The notes beneath the pieces were generated by a model. It was not told the origin of the DNA. It saw only the letters and a program-made list of their open reading frames with translations, and did no database searches. Of a DNA stretch of 64,000 nucleotides, positions 19,178 to 28,470 are shown piece by piece (position 1 is the stretch's first letter; each line of letters begins with the position of its first letter). The position numbers were made by a program, and so were the translations under genes. The stretch is taken from the NCBI GenBank assembly GCA_020635275.1, contig JACKAA010000002.1, forward strand, positions 496,001 through 560,000. Direction: 5' to 3'. This DNA comes from Ignavibacteriales bacterium. GTDB lineage: Bacteria > Bacteroidota > Ignavibacteria > Ignavibacteriales > Melioribacteraceae.

Positions 19178-19648
19178 ATGTCATTTGGAAATTTTATGAA
19201 AGTAATGTTTTATTCTCTTGTAACAATTTTATTTACTCTATTTGTTGTTGCATATTTTATGAATATTATGCCAATAAGTTTTGGACTTCATTCTAAGATT
19301 TATAAATCTTCTAATGTTGCAATGGATGGTTATGATATTGTTAATTACTTTTCAAAAAAAGTAAATAAGGGCGATTTAACTTTTAATTATAAGTTAAACG
19401 ATCTTAACTGGTTTTTTACAAATAGATCAAATTTATTAGCGTTTAAAGCTAGGCCGGATAAATACATTCCTCAGTTTGGCGGATATTGTCCCTATTACGT
19501 TAGCAAGGGATTTACACATCCACCGGATCCTAATGTGTGGCATATTGAAAAAGGGAAAATCTATTTCTTTTCAAGTGAAGAAAATAAAAAGCTAGCTTTA
19601 TCTACTTGGGAATTTACTTTAGATAAAGCCAAGTCTCATTGGAAATAA
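19178..19648 (+). CDS. Membrane-anchored YHS-domain protein
   Basis: 156 residues. A single hydrophobic segment (about 9-32) is followed by a YHS-type domain: MDGYDIVNYFSKKVNKGD, then LNWFFTNRSNLLAFKARPDKYIPQFGGYCPYYVSKGF, then VWHIEKGKIYFFSSEENKKLALS. The Y-x-P-Q-F-G-G-Y-C string is characteristic of YHS proteins of Bacteroidota and Proteobacteria. The domain is presumably periplasmic and may bind metal; no enzyme activity is established for the family. AGGGG lies about 10 nt before the ATG. It converges with the M1-M28 peptidase gene, 3 nt apart. Confidence 0.8.
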   Translation: MSFGNFMKVMFYSLVTILFTLFVVAYFMNIMPISFGLHSKIYKSSNVAMDGYDIVNYFSKKVNKGDLTFNYKLNDLNWFFTNRSNLLAFKARPDKYIPQFGGYCPYYVSKGFTHPPDPNVWHIEKGKIYFFSSEENKKLALSTWEFTLDKAKSHWK

Positions 19649-19651
19649 AAT

Positions 19652-22600
19652 TTATCTTTCAGTCAAAATAAGTTTAAGATTTTTAATTTCACCATTTCTA
19701 TCAATTTCTAAAGTGATTTCATCACCAGGGGAATGCTCTTTCAGCATATCTGAATAATCTTTCAAACTTTTTATTTCTTTTCCATCAAGCTTTTTAATTA
19801 TGTCACCTTTTAGCAATCCGGCTTTTGCTCCCGGAGAATCATCAGAAACTGCACCGACTTTTACACCTTCACCGGAATATGCAAAATCGGGCATTGTCCC
19901 TGTTGATACTCTTCTTCCTTCTTTCGCTCCTTCTGTGTTTTCACTTTTCACTTTTGACTTTTCACCAATAAAATTCATTAAATCTTCTCTATCTGCTAAA
20001 TATTGAAGCACTTCTTTTCCAACTGTTGCAAATTTTACTAATCCGTCGGCATCAATTTTATCAATTGTATCTCCCGGTTTGTGATAATCTTCATTAGGTC
20101 CACTGAAAAATTGCACTGCCGGAATTCCCTTATCAATAAATGAAACTTGGTCACTAGCATCCAAATCTTGTGTAATTAATTCTGCCGGAATTCCCGTTGT
20201 ATATTCAGTTCCCATAAAAATAAATTTCCATTCGCGTGCGGTATTGCTATTTATTATCATCATTTTATTTTCAAACAAACGGCCAACCGTATCAAAATTT
20301 AGATTAGCAAGAATTTTATCTGAAGGAAATTTTTTATAATTTTCAACAAAATATTTTGAACCGACTAATCCTGCTTCTTCACCGCTGAAAGCAACAAAAA
20401 TAATTGTTCTGCCAGGCTTAAAAGATTTACCCAATGATTGAGCAAGTTCAAGCATTACCGAAACACCGCTTGCATTATCATCTGCTCCATTGTGAATCAT
20501 TCCTTCGTTCCCTTTTCTTACATCGGGCCAGCCTAATCCCAAATGATCATAATGCGCAGAAATTACAACTGCTTCTTTTAAATTTTCATTTGTGCCTGGT
20601 ATAATTCCAATAACATTTTTAATTGCTAAGTTTCCTTTACCATGAAAAGCTTTTTCAAAAGTTTGAAAATATTTGTTATTATCACTTCCAGGTAAAAGTC
20701 CATATTCTTCAAATTTCGATGAAATATAATCTGCGGCTTTATCTAATTCGGGTGAGCCTAATTCTCTTCCTTTCATTTCATCTGATGCCAAAAAGCTAAT
20801 ATGTTCCATCATTCTTTTTGATGAAAAAACCGGAGCTAATTCAGCTAGAGCTTTTCTTGGTTCAAATTTTGGCTCAATACTTCTGGCATTTTCAGTCAGA
20901 CTTTTAACTAAAGGTGAACCAATTACTGCCCATTGACCTTTCTCTGTATTTGTCGGTTCATCACCTTCAAATGCTAAATAACTGTATTTTCCATAATGCG
21001 GTAATTTTCTTAGCAATCCCGGAACTGCTTGATCATTTCCTATTGATAAAAACAAAACTACTTCTTCAATATTTTGCGGATTATTAACAGCTGTAAAAAA
21101 TGTGTTATTATTTTTTGAAATTGTTTTACCATTTAATGTAATTGAATCGCTTTGAATTTCTGAATTATAAGTTTTTAATTCATCAGAAATTTTACTTAGC
21201 AAATTATTATTATCACCAAAAAGCCAAACTGTTTTATCTTTCGGCAAATCTGAAATTTCATTTTCGGAGATAATTTCAAATTGATCTTCTTTACCGGAAA
21301 TCCAACCATCAACAAATTCTTTATATAAACTAAATTTGGGATCAGAATTATTTGGTAAAATCATTATAGATTTTTCTGCACCGTACGCTTTTGTAAATGC
21401 CGGCGGAATTTCTCTTGAATCTAGTTTGCGGAAAACATCAAATTGCGGATCAATTAAAATCTTTTGCGGTTCAGTTCCAACTTTAATAGAAAACTTTGCC
21501 AATCTGTCTTTTAGCTGAAATATTTCTCTGTGAGTTCCTTCATCATCAATTACAACAACTGGAACATCTATAATAAATGGATCTTCCTTTTGAGTTTGCT
21601 CAATTGAAAATTTTAACTCATACATATCACCAGATTTTTTTGAACTTACATTTTTTAGATTAAGTTCAGGCGCTCCGGTTCTGTCAATCCATTGACTAAA
21701 AAACCAATTTAAATCTTCGCCGGTTACATCTTCAAATGAAGCTTGAATATCATCAAATGATGCTTTTTTGAATTTATTATTTCTATTAAATGTTTGGAAA
21801 GCTTTTTTGAAACTTTCGTCACCAACTTTTAATCTCAACATATGAAAAACCATTAGTGATTTTCCGTAACCAATTGCTTCACTTGGTCCATCGTGACGTG
21901 ATAAAAATTTATTAAGTGGAAAATCATTTTCCGGATTTACAAAATCTGTAAACTTCTGTAATGTTGATCTGCGGTATTCTTCAGCTTGGTCGCGCTCCTC
22001 TTTAATTAAATGATCAGCCATATAAGCTGTTAAACCTTCACACCAATTTCCTTTATCAAAATTTACATAAACACTGTTTCCCCACCAATTATGTAAAAGC
22101 TCGTGAGGATAGGATGAGTGAAGAATAAATGGGAAACGAATAATTTTTTCACCCAGTAAAGTAAATGATGGCATTCCATAACCGGTTTCCCAAAAGTTTT
22201 CTACCAACGCAAATTTTGTATATGGAAATGGTCCAACAAGTTGACGATACATTTCTAAATATTGAGCTGTTGTTTCTAAATATTTATTTGCAAGTGCTTC
22301 ATCGGGAGTTCTTAAAAAAGCATACGCATCAACTGAACCGGCAGAAAATTTATACTCATTAAATTTAGCAGCAATTAAAAATATTTCTTCTTGAGGAGTT
22401 GGAGATTCCCAAGTGTCAATATGGATTTCTCCTTCAACTTTATCTTCAATTCTTTTGCCTTGTGAAACTGTTCGCCATAATGAAGGCAGCTTTGTTGTTA
22501 AATTAAAAGTTACAAGTTCATCTTCAATAGTTGGAATCCAATATGTCGAACCGGCAAGATAAACGCCTAAATCACTTATAATTCCAGGCGATTCACTAAA

Positions 22601-23020
22601 TCCTCTTTGGTAATTTTCTTCGCTCTGTTCAATTGGCGAATCTATTTTTCCGGAATATTTTATTGTAAATGTAAGGTCTGCTGTTTTATCAAAATCCAAA
22701 ATTGTGTATTCATTTAATAATAGTTTACTTTCCGATTCAACATCATCCTTATCCATTCCAACATCTTTAGCTAAAAACGATCTCTTTGTAACTTCTATTT
22801 TTACATTATCTGAAACAGTTTCAACAAACAGACTTTCATTTAATGTGAATGATAATTTGTCTTTAAGCAATGGCGTTTTTACTGTTATCTCATCAACAAC
22901 ATCTAAATAAGACTGGCTTGGATCAATCTTAGTTTTAAGATTGTGATGTATATTTGTTTGTTGAGCAATCAAGATCGCTGAAAACAATATAAAATTAATT
23001 AACACACCTATTTTTTTCAT
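19652..23020 (-). CDS. Secreted M1-M28-PDZ multidomain metallopeptidase
   Basis: 1122 residues with a signal peptide. The first half is an M1 aminopeptidase: H306-E-L-L-H310 followed by E328 in NWCEGLTAYM. The usual GAMEN exopeptidase string reads GYGMPSFTLL. After a linker (about 560-740) comes an M28 domain with all metal ligands visible: VVISAHYDHLGLG, NGADDNASGVSV, FSGEEAGLVGSK, LNFDTVGR and DYHKPGDTID. A C-terminal PDZ domain (about 1040-1120, GVKVGAVSDDSPGAKAGLLKGDIIKKLDG) closes the protein. Both catalytic sites look intact, so it probably strips N-terminal residues from peptides in the periplasm or outside the cell. The linker before the PDZ is encoded partly by a heptanucleotide repeat. 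Confidence 0.9.
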   Translation of the reverse strand: MKKIGVLINFILFSAILIAQQTNIHHNLKTKIDPSQSYLDVVDEITVKTPLLKDKLSFTLNESLFVETVSDNVKIEVTKRSFLAKDVGMDKDDVESESKLLLNEYTILDFDKTADLTFTIKYSGKIDSPIEQSEENYQRGFSESPGIISDLGVYLAGSTYWIPTIEDELVTFNLTTKLPSLWRTVSQGKRIEDKVEGEIHIDTWESPTPQEEIFLIAAKFNEYKFSAGSVDAYAFLRTPDEALANKYLETTAQYLEMYRQLVGPFPYTKFALVENFWETGYGMPSFTLLGEKIIRFPFILHSSYPHELLHNWWGNSVYVNFDKGNWCEGLTAYMADHLIKEERDQAEEYRRSTLQKFTDFVNPENDFPLNKFLSRHDGPSEAIGYGKSLMVFHMLRLKVGDESFKKAFQTFNRNNKFKKASFDDIQASFEDVTGEDLNWFFSQWIDRTGAPELNLKNVSSKKSGDMYELKFSIEQTQKEDPFIIDVPVVVIDDEGTHREIFQLKDRLAKFSIKVGTEPQKILIDPQFDVFRKLDSREIPPAFTKAYGAEKSIMILPNNSDPKFSLYKEFVDGWISGKEDQFEIISENEISDLPKDKTVWLFGDNNNLLSKISDELKTYNSEIQSDSITLNGKTISKNNNTFFTAVNNPQNIEEVVLFLSIGNDQAVPGLLRKLPHYGKYSYLAFEGDEPTNTEKGQWAVIGSPLVKSLTENARSIEPKFEPRKALAELAPVFSSKRMMEHISFLASDEMKGRELGSPELDKAADYISSKFEEYGLLPGSDNNKYFQTFEKAFHGKGNLAIKNVIGIIPGTNENLKEAVVISAHYDHLGLGWPDVRKGNEGMIHNGADDNASGVSVMLELAQSLGKSFKPGRTIIFVAFSGEEAGLVGSKYFVENYKKFPSDKILANLNFDTVGRLFENKMMIINSNTAREWKFIFMGTEYTTGIPAELITQDLDASDQVSFIDKGIPAVQFFSGPNEDYHKPGDTIDKIDADGLVKFATVGKEVLQYLADREDLMNFIGEKSKVKSENTEGAKEGRRVSTGTMPDFAYSGEGVKVGAVSDDSPGAKAGLLKGDIIKKLDGKEIKSLKDYSDMLKEHSPGDEITLEIDRNGEIKNLKLILTER
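19938..19965. repeat. Heptanucleotide tandem repeat (TTTTCAC, four units) inside the M1-M28 gene
   Basis: Four consecutive 7-nt units are present, three reading TTTTCAC and one TTTTGAC. They sit in the coding sequence of the linker between the M28 and PDZ domains (peptide around EKSKVKSE). Because 7 is not a multiple of 3, gain or loss of one unit would shift the frame, while three units would not. Confidence 0.7.
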
Positions 23021-23058
23021 AGAGCTGCCTTTTTACAATTCTTAATATTAAAAAAATA

Positions 23059-23096
23059 GATTCCGGTATTTTGAAAAGCAAAAACCGGAATGACAA
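23059..23096. repeat. Intergenic hairpin repeat ending in GGAATGACAA
   Basis: Arms ATTCCGGT (23060-23067) and ACCGGAAT (23084-23091) pair, with an inner TTTT/AAAA extension. The element is bounded by AGATTCC on the left and GGAATGACAA on the right, as in the copies at 33581 and 45128. It lies in the 112 nt between the M16 and M1-M28 peptidase genes, both on the minus strand. Confidence 0.7.
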
Positions 23097-23132
23097 AATG
23101 AATTTTATTTTAACTTATGTTTCTGGGCGTTA

Positions 23133-25721
23133 TTATTTTACATATATCTCAATTGGGTTTTCAATATTTAAATATTTTCGAGCTGCATCTTTTACTTCAT
23201 CAACAGTTACTTTTTTTACGTCGTCTAAACTTTTTGAATCATAATTTATATCATCATAAAAATATTTTGAATAACCCAAATAATAAGCCTGATTTATGCT
23301 GCTCAATCTTCTAAACATCATTCGGCCCAAATACATATTTACTGCTCTTTTAACTGACGAAGATGTTATTTTCTCATCAAAATCCGGCGTAAAGAATTTT
23401 GGAAATTGCGGAACTAATTTTTCTACATTTTCAGGTCGGGTTCCCATATTTATATTGAACATTGCTTTATCTTTTACAATATCAATTCCTGCACTCATTC
23501 TGTATGCCATGCCTTGTTTTTCACGAATATCAAAAACTATTTCATCAGAAAGTAAAAGTGACAAAACTGTTAAAGCAGCTTCATCTGTATTATTAATATT
23601 TTTTTGAAATCCATAATACAAATATGATTGCTCTCCGCCGCCACTTAATTCAATTTTCTCAGCTTTATCAATTGGTTTAAATTCCTTAATAAATCCTAAT
23701 GATTTCTCTAAATTTACTGCTTTCTTATTAAATGAATCAAAGTATGAACTTACTTCATCTACATTTTGAGGAGAAACTACAGAGATTATCATATTGGCCG
23801 GAGTAAAATATTCTTTGCCAAATTCTAATAATTGATTGTACGATATTGGTTCATTGCTTTCAGGATATTTTTCATTTTCATAAATTATTTCTTCAAGTTT
23901 TGATTCAAACAATTTTTGTGCAGCGTTGCCATGACCCATCATTGAGGGCATCATAGATTTTGAATTTGCACTATTAAACTCTTCTTCAGTCGGAATAAAA
24001 TTTAACATTTGTTCATTCAAAAATTGAATGGCTGATTTAACATCATTTGCTAAACCCTCAACTCTTATGTAGCCAAATTCCGGACTCAAATAAATATTAT
24101 CCATTGGAATAAACGGATTGTCGTTTACTGTAAAACTAAATCCATATTTTGCACTAATTTTTTGAAGCTCTGGTTTTTCCATTCTTTTGCCAAAAGCATC
24201 GTGCCAAATTTTAGCGGCATCTTTTCCATATTTATGCTCAAACTGTGCTTTATTTTTAATCAAATAATGAATTGCTAATAAATCGCTATCCGTATTTTGC
24301 TTAACAATAATGTCAGCTTTTTCATTGCTTCCGTCAAAGTTTTTAATTTTACTTTCACCAGATTGATTTACTTTCTCACTGGATTTTTCAGGATGCTGAA
24401 CTATTGTAATGTAAGATTTATTTAGTGCAAAGTTCTTTAACTCATTTGCTGCATTAACAAAATTATCGCCCGAATATAAAGAGAGTATTTGCTCAATACC
24501 ATATTCAGCAAAAATGTCTGCATTATAAATTCCAAACATGTGGGGTTTTTCTGTGTTTTGCAAAAATCTTGTTCTTGCTTTTACAGATTCATTTTTAATT
24601 GTTTCTTCAGGAATTTCAAATTTTACTTTATATAATAACTCAACAAATGTCTTTCCAATTTTTTCTAATTCATTTTCGTTTGTTAAAATAAGTGCAGCTT
24701 GAATATAATTTTTAACAGGAAAATCTTTTATGCTAAATTCAACACCTTGAACTTGCGTTCCGTAAAGATTGTTTAACTCTGTTTTTATTTTATCTTTATT
24801 TTCATCTAAAACTATCTCAAGAATATCAAACAATTCTAAATTTGCCGGTTGATCTACTTCAAAGAAGTATTGCAATTGTGTATTTTCTCCAGAGTAAAAT
24901 CTGTGAAAAATTTTATTATTATTGCTATTTGTAAATGTATTAAAACCATTTTCTAAACCAACTATCTGAGGATATTCTACAGTCGATGGTTTTGCTTTTC
25001 CATAAATTTCTTTAATATTATTTAACATTTCTGATGAATTAAAATTTCCTATTACACTTATAATCATATTATTGGGAACATAATAATTTTTATAAAAACT
25101 ATAAACATCGTCTCTATTCATATTTGCAATTGTTGAGTAAGTTCCGACAGTTGGCAGAGACAACGCATGTCCTTCATAAATAATTGGGATTAAATTTCTT
25201 TCAATTTGTTCATTGGATTTTGCTAACATTTTTGCTATTTCTTCAAGCACAATTCCTTTTTCCTTTTCAAACTTTTCTTCAGGAATCACAGAATCAAATA
25301 ACATTGCTGCCTGAAGTTTCATTCCTTCAACAATATTTTCCGAAGGCGTAACCATCATAAAATTTGTAAAATATTCTGCTGTGTTTGCATTATTGTAACC
25401 GCCAATTATATCTGTAGAATCATATAATTCTTTTTGTGTCATTGTGCTTGTACCGTTAAAAAGTAAATGTTCCAGCATATGACTCATTCCGCTTGTTGCA
25501 AAATTTTCATAGGCAGAACCGACTTTTACAACTGTGTTTATTCCAACCATAGGAAGTGAAGGTTTTTCAATAAGCATAACCTGAATTCCATTATCAAGTT
25601 GAAAAATAGAAACTCCTTCAGGTAAACTTTTAATTATATTACTTCCATTTAATATAGATGTAAGCAATAAAGCTGTTGAAATTATTAGAATTCTTATTCT
25701 ATTTGCATATTGGAAAAACAT
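23133..25721 (-). CDS. M16 family zinc peptidase (insulinase/pitrilysin-like)
   Basis: I set the start at the ATG at 25721 (MFFQYANRIRILI). GGAG lies 6-7 nt upstream and a signal peptide follows directly; a longer in-frame version from 25763 adds 14 residues without a ribosome site. About 862 residues. The inverted zinc motif H-M-L-E-H is at about residues 81-85, with the distal Glu expected in the EKEKGIVLEEIAK helix. Two M16 modules are present and only the first carries HxxEH, the normal arrangement for periplasmic two-domain M16 proteases. It lies upstream of the M1-M28 gene on the same strand, so the two secreted peptidases may cooperate in oligopeptide breakdown. Confidence 0.9.
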   Translation of the reverse strand: MFFQYANRIRILIISTALLLTSILNGSNIIKSLPEGVSIFQLDNGIQVMLIEKPSLPMVGINTVVKVGSAYENFATSGMSHMLEHLLFNGTSTMTQKELYDSTDIIGGYNNANTAEYFTNFMMVTPSENIVEGMKLQAAMLFDSVIPEEKFEKEKGIVLEEIAKMLAKSNEQIERNLIPIIYEGHALSLPTVGTYSTIANMNRDDVYSFYKNYYVPNNMIISVIGNFNSSEMLNNIKEIYGKAKPSTVEYPQIVGLENGFNTFTNSNNNKIFHRFYSGENTQLQYFFEVDQPANLELFDILEIVLDENKDKIKTELNNLYGTQVQGVEFSIKDFPVKNYIQAALILTNENELEKIGKTFVELLYKVKFEIPEETIKNESVKARTRFLQNTEKPHMFGIYNADIFAEYGIEQILSLYSGDNFVNAANELKNFALNKSYITIVQHPEKSSEKVNQSGESKIKNFDGSNEKADIIVKQNTDSDLLAIHYLIKNKAQFEHKYGKDAAKIWHDAFGKRMEKPELQKISAKYGFSFTVNDNPFIPMDNIYLSPEFGYIRVEGLANDVKSAIQFLNEQMLNFIPTEEEFNSANSKSMMPSMMGHGNAAQKLFESKLEEIIYENEKYPESNEPISYNQLLEFGKEYFTPANMIISVVSPQNVDEVSSYFDSFNKKAVNLEKSLGFIKEFKPIDKAEKIELSGGGEQSYLYYGFQKNINNTDEAALTVLSLLLSDEIVFDIREKQGMAYRMSAGIDIVKDKAMFNINMGTRPENVEKLVPQFPKFFTPDFDEKITSSSVKRAVNMYLGRMMFRRLSSINQAYYLGYSKYFYDDINYDSKSLDDVKKVTVDEVKDAARKYLNIENPIEIYVK

Positions 25722-25878
25722 ATTTGGCTCCAAGTAAGATTTTATAATACTACAACTTAACAAAAGATATTTTTCTTTTCTATAAAAGTTGGAAGTGTTT
25801 AAAACATTGTTGAAATTATTTTGTTATTCAGTGCTCTGGTTGTTAAATTAAATGATTAAATTATTCGAATATAATCTT

Positions 25879-26214
25879 ATGAAAACAATAATTATATACA
25901 TTTTTTTACTTATATCATTAGCCCTCCTAATTTCTTGCGAAGAAGGCAATGAAGTAATTTATGAAAAAAACGCAATTTTAAAATGGACCGGCGATTATGA
26001 TGTTGACGGCTGTGGTTTTTTTATTGAAATTGACAGTGTTGACTATAAACCTGAAAATGAAGGAATAATTTCCAGAGAATACCAAACATCAGAAGAAATA
26101 AGCGTTACTATACAATATATTGATCTAATGTATGATATTGAATATTATTGCGGCGACTTACCCAAAGCGCAAAAAGCAAAGGCAATTAGATTGACTTATT
26201 TGGATTCAAATTAA
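25879..26214 (+). CDS. Small predicted lipoprotein, unknown function
   Basis: I chose the internal ATG at 25879 (MKTIIIYIFLLISLALLISCEEG) because it gives a normal lipoprotein signal with lipobox LLISC; an in-frame ATG at 25852 adds nine residues. About 111 residues. The mature part is acidic, with two further Cys in DGCGFF and YYCGDLPKA that may form a disulfide. I do not recognise a family. The gene overlaps the following opposite-strand gene by 4 nt at their 3' ends. Confidence 0.65.
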   Translation: MKTIIIYIFLLISLALLISCEEGNEVIYEKNAILKWTGDYDVDGCGFFIEIDSVDYKPENEGIISREYQTSEEISVTIQYIDLMYDIEYYCGDLPKAQKAKAIRLTYLDSN

Positions 26215-26474
26215 TTTCCCGCAAATTGACTAGCGGTTACAATCCATACAATCTGTGAAATTATAAACCATGCAATTGCAGAAATAATCCAAATTACTAT
26301 ACAAGCTTTTTTTGTGGATTTTTCTGGCTCTTTTGCTTTTAAAGTCCGGCAAAAATAATTAACAAAAAGTGCGAATAGTAATAATAAAAAAACTTGAATT
26401 AAAATTAAAAACACATAATCTGATGTTGACAATTCAATTATTTCTTGATCAATATTTTGTATAAAATTCAGCAT
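26211..26474 (-). CDS. Small two-span membrane protein, unknown function
   Basis: 87 residues. Two hydrophobic helices are visible (about 20-44, VFLILIQVFLLLLFALFVNYF; and about 60-82, ACIVIWIISAIAWFIISQIVWIV), separated by a basic loop (RTLKAKEPEKSTKKA). A short loop with both termini outside is the predicted topology. No family is recognised. It is convergent with the lipoprotein gene and lies 74 nt downstream of a methyltransferase gene on the same strand. Confidence 0.65.
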   Translation of the reverse strand: MLNFIQNIDQEIIELSTSDYVFLILIQVFLLLLFALFVNYFCRTLKAKEPEKSTKKACIVIWIISAIAWFIISQIVWIVTASQFAGN

Positions 26475-26548
26475 TGTTTTACCAATTTATTTCTTTTTGA
26501 AATCAAAGATACACTTTTTAGCCTTTAAATTTTCATTGAATAAAAACA

Positions 26549-27283
26549 CTATTTTTTCTGCATTATAAAAAATTCATATCCATAAAATTCAGAAAATTTA
26601 GTGTATAAATCTATCTCATGTTTTGTCTGATTCAGCATCAATTGCTTTTCTTTATCATCGGCATATTTTTTCTTTAGCAGTTCAATTCTTTTATTTAATG
26701 GATTATAGAAATTGTCGTTCCAATCGGATTTAGGTAATGAAAAATGGCAAATTACGTTTAATCCTATTTTGTTAATAATATCTACATTTTCTTGAATTGT
26801 TCTTATCGATGGATATTCTGATTTCCAAAAATCAATCACAATTTCCGGAGGATTATATTTAAACCAGCATACTTCGGAAACTGCTAAGTAACCATTCTTT
26901 TTTATGAAATTTTTCAAATAATTAATTCCATATTCAAATCCTAAATTATAGATTGAACCTTCACCCCATATTAGATTAAAACTATTATCTCTAAAATTCA
27001 ATTGAAACATTGATTGCTGTACAGTATTAATTTTGCTATTCAGATTATTTTTCTCGGCAAACTTTTTTAATTTTTCTAAGTAAGGTTTATTAATATCTAT
27101 GGCCGTAATTTTTCCATTAATATTTTTTGCTAACGTAATTGTTTGGCTTCCGGTTCCACAGCCTATATCTAATACTTTTGAATTATTTTTTAGTTTAATT
27201 TTTGAAAGGGCTTTTAATGTGGTTTGTTCTGAACCAGGACCTAGACGAGGCAAATCTTTAAATATTTCAAAAATAAAATCCAT
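26549..27283 (-). CDS. Class I SAM-dependent methyltransferase
   Basis: 244 residues. KVLDIGCGTGSQTITLAK (about 36-53) is motif I for S-adenosylmethionine binding, ITAIDINKPYLEKL supplies the acidic residue of motif II, and FNLIWGEGSIYNLGF the motif IV region. The N-terminal IFKDLPRLGPGSEQTTLKAL is common in small-molecule methyltransferases of the UbiE-like group. The substrate is unknown. It follows the sialidase-like gene's start region by 8 nt on the same strand, so it may be the first gene of a three-gene run with it and the esterase. Confidence 0.82.
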   Translation of the reverse strand: MDFIFEIFKDLPRLGPGSEQTTLKALSKIKLKNNSKVLDIGCGTGSQTITLAKNINGKITAIDINKPYLEKLKKFAEKNNLNSKINTVQQSMFQLNFRDNSFNLIWGEGSIYNLGFEYGINYLKNFIKKNGYLAVSEVCWFKYNPPEIVIDFWKSEYPSIRTIQENVDIINKIGLNVICHFSLPKSDWNDNFYNPLNKRIELLKKKYADDKEKQLMLNQTKHEIDLYTKFSEFYGYEFFIMQKK

Positions 27284-27291
27284 TTTATAGA

Positions 27292-28470
27292 TTATTTAAT
27301 TTCAACATTTTTAATTGGAATTCTAGTGATTTCAACATCTTCTTTATTTGTTGCATACGATACATATAAATGTTCTTTCCAAATTACACTTTTAGGATAG
27401 CTGAAACCTTCACGCTTATATTTTCCTTCAAATTTCATTGGCTGCAAATCTTTACTGCTTCTAAGTAAAAATGCTTTGTTAAAATATTTTCCCTCTTTAC
27501 TTAATGTAATAGTTAGAGGAATTCTACTTTTATTTCCGCTTGGATTGTTTACCATGTAAGCGGTTCCGTTTGGTAAATTTCCGGCACACTGCTTTGCTCT
27601 CGAATCAGGCATATTTGTGATTGCGGGAGTTGTCCAAGTCTCACCATTATCTTTACTTATTGAAGCCAAAACTTTAAAACTGCCTGCCTGATCGCGGAAG
27701 ATCATAACAATATTTCCATCTGATTGATAAAACCAGCTTGGTTCAATTTCTCTGCTAATGAAATCGTTATAAGGTAAATTATTCATTTTCCCTTTTGTCC
27801 AACCGGTTAATCCCTTAGGATCATCTGTAAAATAAGGCGAAACAATTAATCCGGGCTGCTCATGAAAAGCGGTTATAATTCTACCATTAGGTAATGAGTG
27901 AACATCCTGTTCAATAATCCCATTAATCTGTTCACCATTAATATCCAATAATCTTTTGAATTCTGACCAACAAATTCCATCTGCAGAAATTGCATAAACA
28001 GAATAACCGCCCCTTGGTTTGTTATTTTGCTCAGGCCAAACATTTATAAAAGCAATTAATGTGTCTTTATAACTCCACCAGCCACCGCTTGTGTAAATTC
28101 CATTATTCCATTTAGGTGCTAAAATTTCTGGTTGCGTCCAGTTCTTTCCATCTTTACTTTTACTGAATACTACATAAGTATCTTCGGCATCCTCATCTTT
28201 TGCTGAAGTTTGCCATTGTGCATATAAATAATTTTTGAAAGGAAAAAGAACAACTCCATGATTGTATTTATTATCATTTTCCCCTGGTGAAAAAACGGTG
28301 AAAGTTTCACTTTCTTCGGCATAATTAAGACCCAATGTTTTATTTTGTACGGCATCAAATAAACTTGGATCAATATAAAATGGAAGTGAGTCTTTTTGAG
28401 AAAAATGAAGAGAATTCATAATTATTAAAAAGAATAATATCATCACAATTTGGAATTTAATTTTCATCAT
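27292..28470 (-). CDS. Secreted sialidase-like (BNR/Asp-box) protein
   Basis: 392 residues with an N-terminal signal peptide (IKFQIVMILFFLIIMNSLHFS). Asp boxes are visible in FSKSKDGKNWTQPEIL and SISKDNGETWTTPAI, with related blades elsewhere, pointing to a six-bladed propeller of the exo-alpha-sialidase superfamily. The arginine triad of true neuraminidases cannot be confirmed by eye, so another glycosidase or a sugar-binding role is possible. Its ATG shares one base with the stop of the upstream esterase gene (TAATG), implying translational coupling and a shared substrate pathway. Confidence 0.78.
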   Translation of the reverse strand: MMKIKFQIVMILFFLIIMNSLHFSQKDSLPFYIDPSLFDAVQNKTLGLNYAEESETFTVFSPGENDNKYNHGVVLFPFKNYLYAQWQTSAKDEDAEDTYVVFSKSKDGKNWTQPEILAPKWNNGIYTSGGWWSYKDTLIAFINVWPEQNNKPRGGYSVYAISADGICWSEFKRLLDINGEQINGIIEQDVHSLPNGRIITAFHEQPGLIVSPYFTDDPKGLTGWTKGKMNNLPYNDFISREIEPSWFYQSDGNIVMIFRDQAGSFKVLASISKDNGETWTTPAITNMPDSRAKQCAGNLPNGTAYMVNNPSGNKSRIPLTITLSKEGKYFNKAFLLRSSKDLQPMKFEGKYKREGFSYPKSVIWKEHLYVSYATNKEDVEITRIPIKNVEIK

